Assembly (NCBI GenBank): GCA_963795335.1
Contig: CAWCHI010000017.1
Location: 28,705 to 92,704 of the forward strand
DNA from: Trebonia sp963795335
GTDB lineage: Bacteria > Actinomycetota > Actinomycetes > Streptosporangiales > Streptosporangiaceae
DNA: 64,000 bases
Direction of reading: 5' to 3'
A program made the position numbers and the translations under genes. Below the pieces are notes generated by a model. The model was not told the origin of the DNA, did no database searches, and saw nothing but the letters and a program-made list of their open reading frames with translations. This document shows positions 60,875 through 64,000 of this stretch, piece by piece. Position 1 is the stretch's first letter; every line of letters begins with the position of its first letter.

Positions 60875-63800
60875 ATGGGGCGTCACGTGCGCCGGGTCGC
60901 TACCGGGACGGGCGTGCTGGCGCTGGCGGTGCCGATGGCGTGGCCGTCGGGGGCCGGCGGGCAGCACCTGGACTTCCCGTCGGCGTCGTCGGTCCGCTCG
61001 GGCGTGGTCCGGCTGGCCGACTGGGTGGCCGGCGATAGCAGTGCCCGCCGGCGCTGCCGGTGCAGCAGGCCGGGACCGCCGCGGGCCAGCCGCACGAGGT
61101 GCCCGCGGCCAGCACGCAAGGCCTGAAGCACGTGACCGGGCACGCCCCGGGCACGGGCAAGGGCCAGCTGCCGGTGTGGGCTCCGCGCGCGCGGAGCGCG
61201 GTCTCGGGCTCGGGCACCTACACGACGGGCTCGCCGTCGTCAGCGGGTTACAACCCCCATACCAGCACCCTCGATCAGTCGGGGACGACGGAGCAGAGCG
61301 ACCTGTTCAAGAACGCGGACGGGTCCTTCACCCGCAAGGTGTGGCCGGTGCCGGTCAACTACAAGACCTCGTCCGGGGCCTGGGCGGCGATCGACCCGAG
61401 CCTGGTCCAGGGGACGGGGGGCCGCTGGCAGGAGAAGGCGAACTCCCTCGCGGTGAACTTCGCCGCGAGCGGCAGCGACCCGGCCCTGGCCACGCTCGCC
61501 CTCCCGGGCGGGTCCCAGCAGGTCTCGTTCTCCCTGGCGGGAGCGGGCAACGTGGCCGCCGCGGCGTCTGGTTCGGCGGTCACCTACCCCGGCATCTTGC
61601 CCGGCACCAGCGTGACGGAGACCGCGACCGCGGATGGGCTCAGTGAGGCGCTGACGCTGTCGTCGGCCGCGGCGGGGAACAGCTGGGTGTTCCCGCTGGA
61701 CTTGAAGGGGCTGACGGCCACCCTCGACAACGGCTCGGTGGACCTGGCCGACGGCGCCGGGAACGTGGTCGGGGTCATCCCGCCCGCGGTGGCCTGGTCG
61801 GGCGCGGTGCGGCCGTCCGGCTTCGGCGCGAACAAGAACACCTCCCAGCTCACCTACCAGCTGGTCACCAGCAACGGCGCCCCGGCGCTGCAGATGACGC
61901 TCGACCCGTCCTGGCTGAATGCCCCCGGGCGGGTCTTCCCGGTCACGGTCGACCCGAGCATCACCATGCCCAACCAGGGCAGCACCTACGCCGAGTCCGA
62001 CAACGGAGTCCCTGAGACTGGCAACTACAGCGGGGATGAGGTCGACCCGCTGGTGTCGCCACCTTCGGCAGCGACACCTATAACGACATCACGTTCGTGG
62101 ACCTGTCCAGCGTCAACACATCCCTGGCGAACTACCACATCACCTCGGGCTCGCTGATGATGTTCGACTCCTGGGCCGCCCAGTGTTCCGCCCCCGTCAC
62201 AGCGACGGCCTACCAGGTCACCGGGGCATGGGCGCCCAGCCAGTCGATGACCTACCCCGGCCCCGCCTACGGCACCGCCGACGCGCAGTGGACGGGGACG
62301 CCGTCCTCGGCCGCCTGCAATAACGACCCCTTCAACACCCAACCGGGAGCGGGCAGCTGGGCCAGCCTGACTTTCAACCCGGCAGGCGTCAACTTGCTGA
62401 ACCAGTGGACCGCGAACGTCTCCGGTGTCCACAACTACGGCTTCGCCGTGCAGACGTCGCTGGCCAACCCGAGCCAGGCCCTGGAGTTCGACTCTACAAC
62501 TCCACCGGGATTACCGGCTCGCAGGGCGGCAACTGCACGGCGACTGCCAGCCCTACCTGCAGCTGAACTACACCGGGCCCGCCTCCGACATCGCGCCGCA
62601 GGTGAACTCGCAGTACCCGCAGAACAACGCCAACGCCCCGACGCTGACCCCGGAGCTGCTGGCATCGGCCACCGACCAGGACAGCTACCCGTTCACCAGC
62701 CCGCAGTACAAGTTCACCGTCTACAACGCGGCCGGCACCACCACGATCGCCACCTCCGGCCTGATCTCGTCCGGCGACTGGACGGTGCCAGCCGGGGACC
62801 TGGCCTGGGGCCAGACCTATACCTGGTCGGTGCAGGCCTACGACGGTGACCTGTACTCACCAACCCGCAGCTGTACACCTTCACCACCGAGGTACCACAG
62901 CCACTAGTGACGTCGGGCTTGTCGCAGAACGGGGATGGCCCCGGGTTCGACGCCCAGAGCGGAAACTGGACTACAACCGCCACCGACGCGCAGGTATCCA
63001 CGGTCGGGCCCGAGCTGGACGTCACCCGCGACTACAACAGCGAGGACCCGCGCTCCACCGGGGCCTTCGAGAGCCGGCTGGTCGTCGATCCTCGACATGA
63101 AGGTCAGTGCCGGGGAGAACGGCGCTTCCGGCGTCCCGGCCAGCCAGGTGGTGACCTATCCCGACGGAGAGGAGGTCGGGTTCGGCCTGAACTCCGACAG
63201 GTCCTTATTCGTCGCCTCAGGGCCGCTTCTCCAGCTTCGCGGTGACCGGCGGCTTCAGGCTGATCGACAAGAACGACACCGTCTACCTGTTCACCCAGGC
63301 GCTCAGCACCGGGGTGTACGGCATCAGTTCGATCACCGACGCGCTGGGTCACGTGGAGACGTTCAGCTACAACGGCTCCGCGCAGATCACGACCATCACC
63401 TCCGCGTCGGGCCGCACGCTGACGATCGGCTGGGCCACCCCGTCGGGTGCCAGCCACGCGCACGTCGTCTCGGTGGTCACCCCGGACGCCACCGCTGGCC
63501 AGGCGTCCACCGCCCAGACCTGGACCTACAACTACTCCGGGGACGACCTCACGTCGGCCTGCCCGCCCGCCTCCACCACCGCCTGCACCGCGTACGTGTA
63601 CACCGCGGGATCCGACTACCCGAACGCAGTTCTCGACTCCGGCCCGCAGTCGTACTGGCGGTTCGACGACAAGTCCGCGCCGGCAGCGCGGTCAGCTCGG
63701 TGATGGCCAACGAGGGGGCTGACAATGCCCCCTACTCCGCGGTGGCGCTCGGGCAAGACACCGGGCCGCTGGCCGGCTCGACCGCTAAGGCCGCCACCTT

Positions 63801-64000
63801 CAACGGGTCGTCGTCCTACGTGACACTGCAGAACAACCTGGTCACGGCGGGGCGCGCAGACGATCTCCCTCTGGTTCAAAACGACCAGCACGAACGGGGT
63901 CTTGTGGTCCTCGTCCGCCGATGGCCCGGGCAGCACCACGACCAAGAGCTTCACCCCGGAGCTGTACATCGGCAGCGACGGCAAGCTGGTCGGTGCGTTC
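60875..64000 (+). pseudogene. Large exported DNRLRE / RHS-repeat / LamG protein, many frameshifts, 3' end outside window
   Basis: It begins MGRHVRRVATGTGVLALAVP (signal peptide) and runs off the window. Blocks in order: a DNRLRE/RHS-type N-terminal region (SFTRKVWPVPVNYKTSSGAW, PGRVFPVTVDPSI, FVDLSSVNTSLANYH, SASCN-like ends), a fibronectin-like segment (YKFTVYNAAGTTTIATSG), an RHS core start (LDVTRDYNSEDPRSTGAF, ITDALGHVETFSYNG, TLTIGWATPSG) and a LamG lectin-like domain (ATFNGSSSYVTLQNN, TISLWFKTTSTNGV). Frames break near 61055, 62060, 62500, 62865, 63090, 63230, 63680 and 63860. Such proteins are wall-associated and may carry a C-terminal toxin; that end is not visible. Confidence 0.8.

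Overview
The window is very GC-rich DNA with high-GC codon use, GTG starts, many 4-base start/stop overlaps, a LAL-type LuxR regulator, GAF-ANTAR and partner-switch sigma genes, and large secreted proteins. All of this points to a soil actinomycete (Actinomycetota). Two secreted peptidase families known for acid activity (S53 sedolisin and G1 eqolisin) suggest an acidic habitat; that is inference. I see no rRNA, tRNA, CRISPR array, prophage or complete insertion sequence.

Layout. 1-6.9 kb: acyl-CoA degradation operon (two acyl-CoA dehydrogenases, double-domain CaiB/BaiF CoA transferase, enoyl-CoA hydratase, Ltp-type thiolase, DUF35 partner). 7-15.6 kb: S53 peptidase, NAD kinase, zinc-ribbon/metallo-beta-lactamase protein, M20 peptidase, membrane-anchored exported protein, VOC protein, a muconolactone-isomerase remnant and a flavin disulfide reductase. 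15.7-21.1 kb: regulators (LAL regulator, receiver-only protein, NarL-type response regulator with PAS histidine kinase). 21.3-36 kb: a region with a molybdenum theme (MOSC-reductase-ferredoxin fusion, XRE regulator with a molybdate-binding-like domain, and two divergent molybdenum hydroxylase operons, one PaoABC/YagTSR-like and one form II CO-dehydrogenase-like), with a redoxin and an SDR in between. 36-45.5 kb: a broken TetR gene, a TSCPD protein, an IclR fragment, then a stress module (GAF-ANTAR protein, SigB/F-type sigma factor, a 1436-residue hybrid kinase/SpoIIE phosphatase/RsbW-like fusion, STAS antagonist), a GDSL hydrolase and a PRC-barrel protein. 46-49.7 kb: an acyl-CoA dehydrogenase, acyl carrier protein and acyltransferase operon, and an amidohydrolase. 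49.7-57.4 kb: a tightly coupled aromatic-catabolism operon (VOC dioxygenase, FAH, HIT, FAD monooxygenase, alpha/beta hydrolase) with a divergent GntR regulator, then MFS and LysR. 57.5-64 kb: G1 peptidase, a Ser/Pro-rich surface protein, a small binding-protein-like gene and the start of a large DNRLRE/RHS/LamG surface protein cut by the window end.

A striking property is the uneven distribution of reading-frame breaks. Many genes are intact (for example the 4.3-kb kinase gene), while both molybdenum hydroxylase operons and the terminal RHS gene carry many indels although the protein sequence between the breaks stays well conserved. This is either draft-assembly error or very recent decay; the sequence alone cannot decide. 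Genes with broken frames are listed as pseudogenes for that reason, but they may be functional in the organism.

The best candidates for undescribed biology are the dehydrogenase/ACP/acyltransferase trio at 46.0-48.5 kb, the fused two-component/partner-switch protein at 39.2-43.5 kb, the molybdenum region with its putative molybdate-sensing regulator and paired operator-like palindromes, and an A/T-rich AAAAGTTT motif in front of both acid peptidases and the redoxin.
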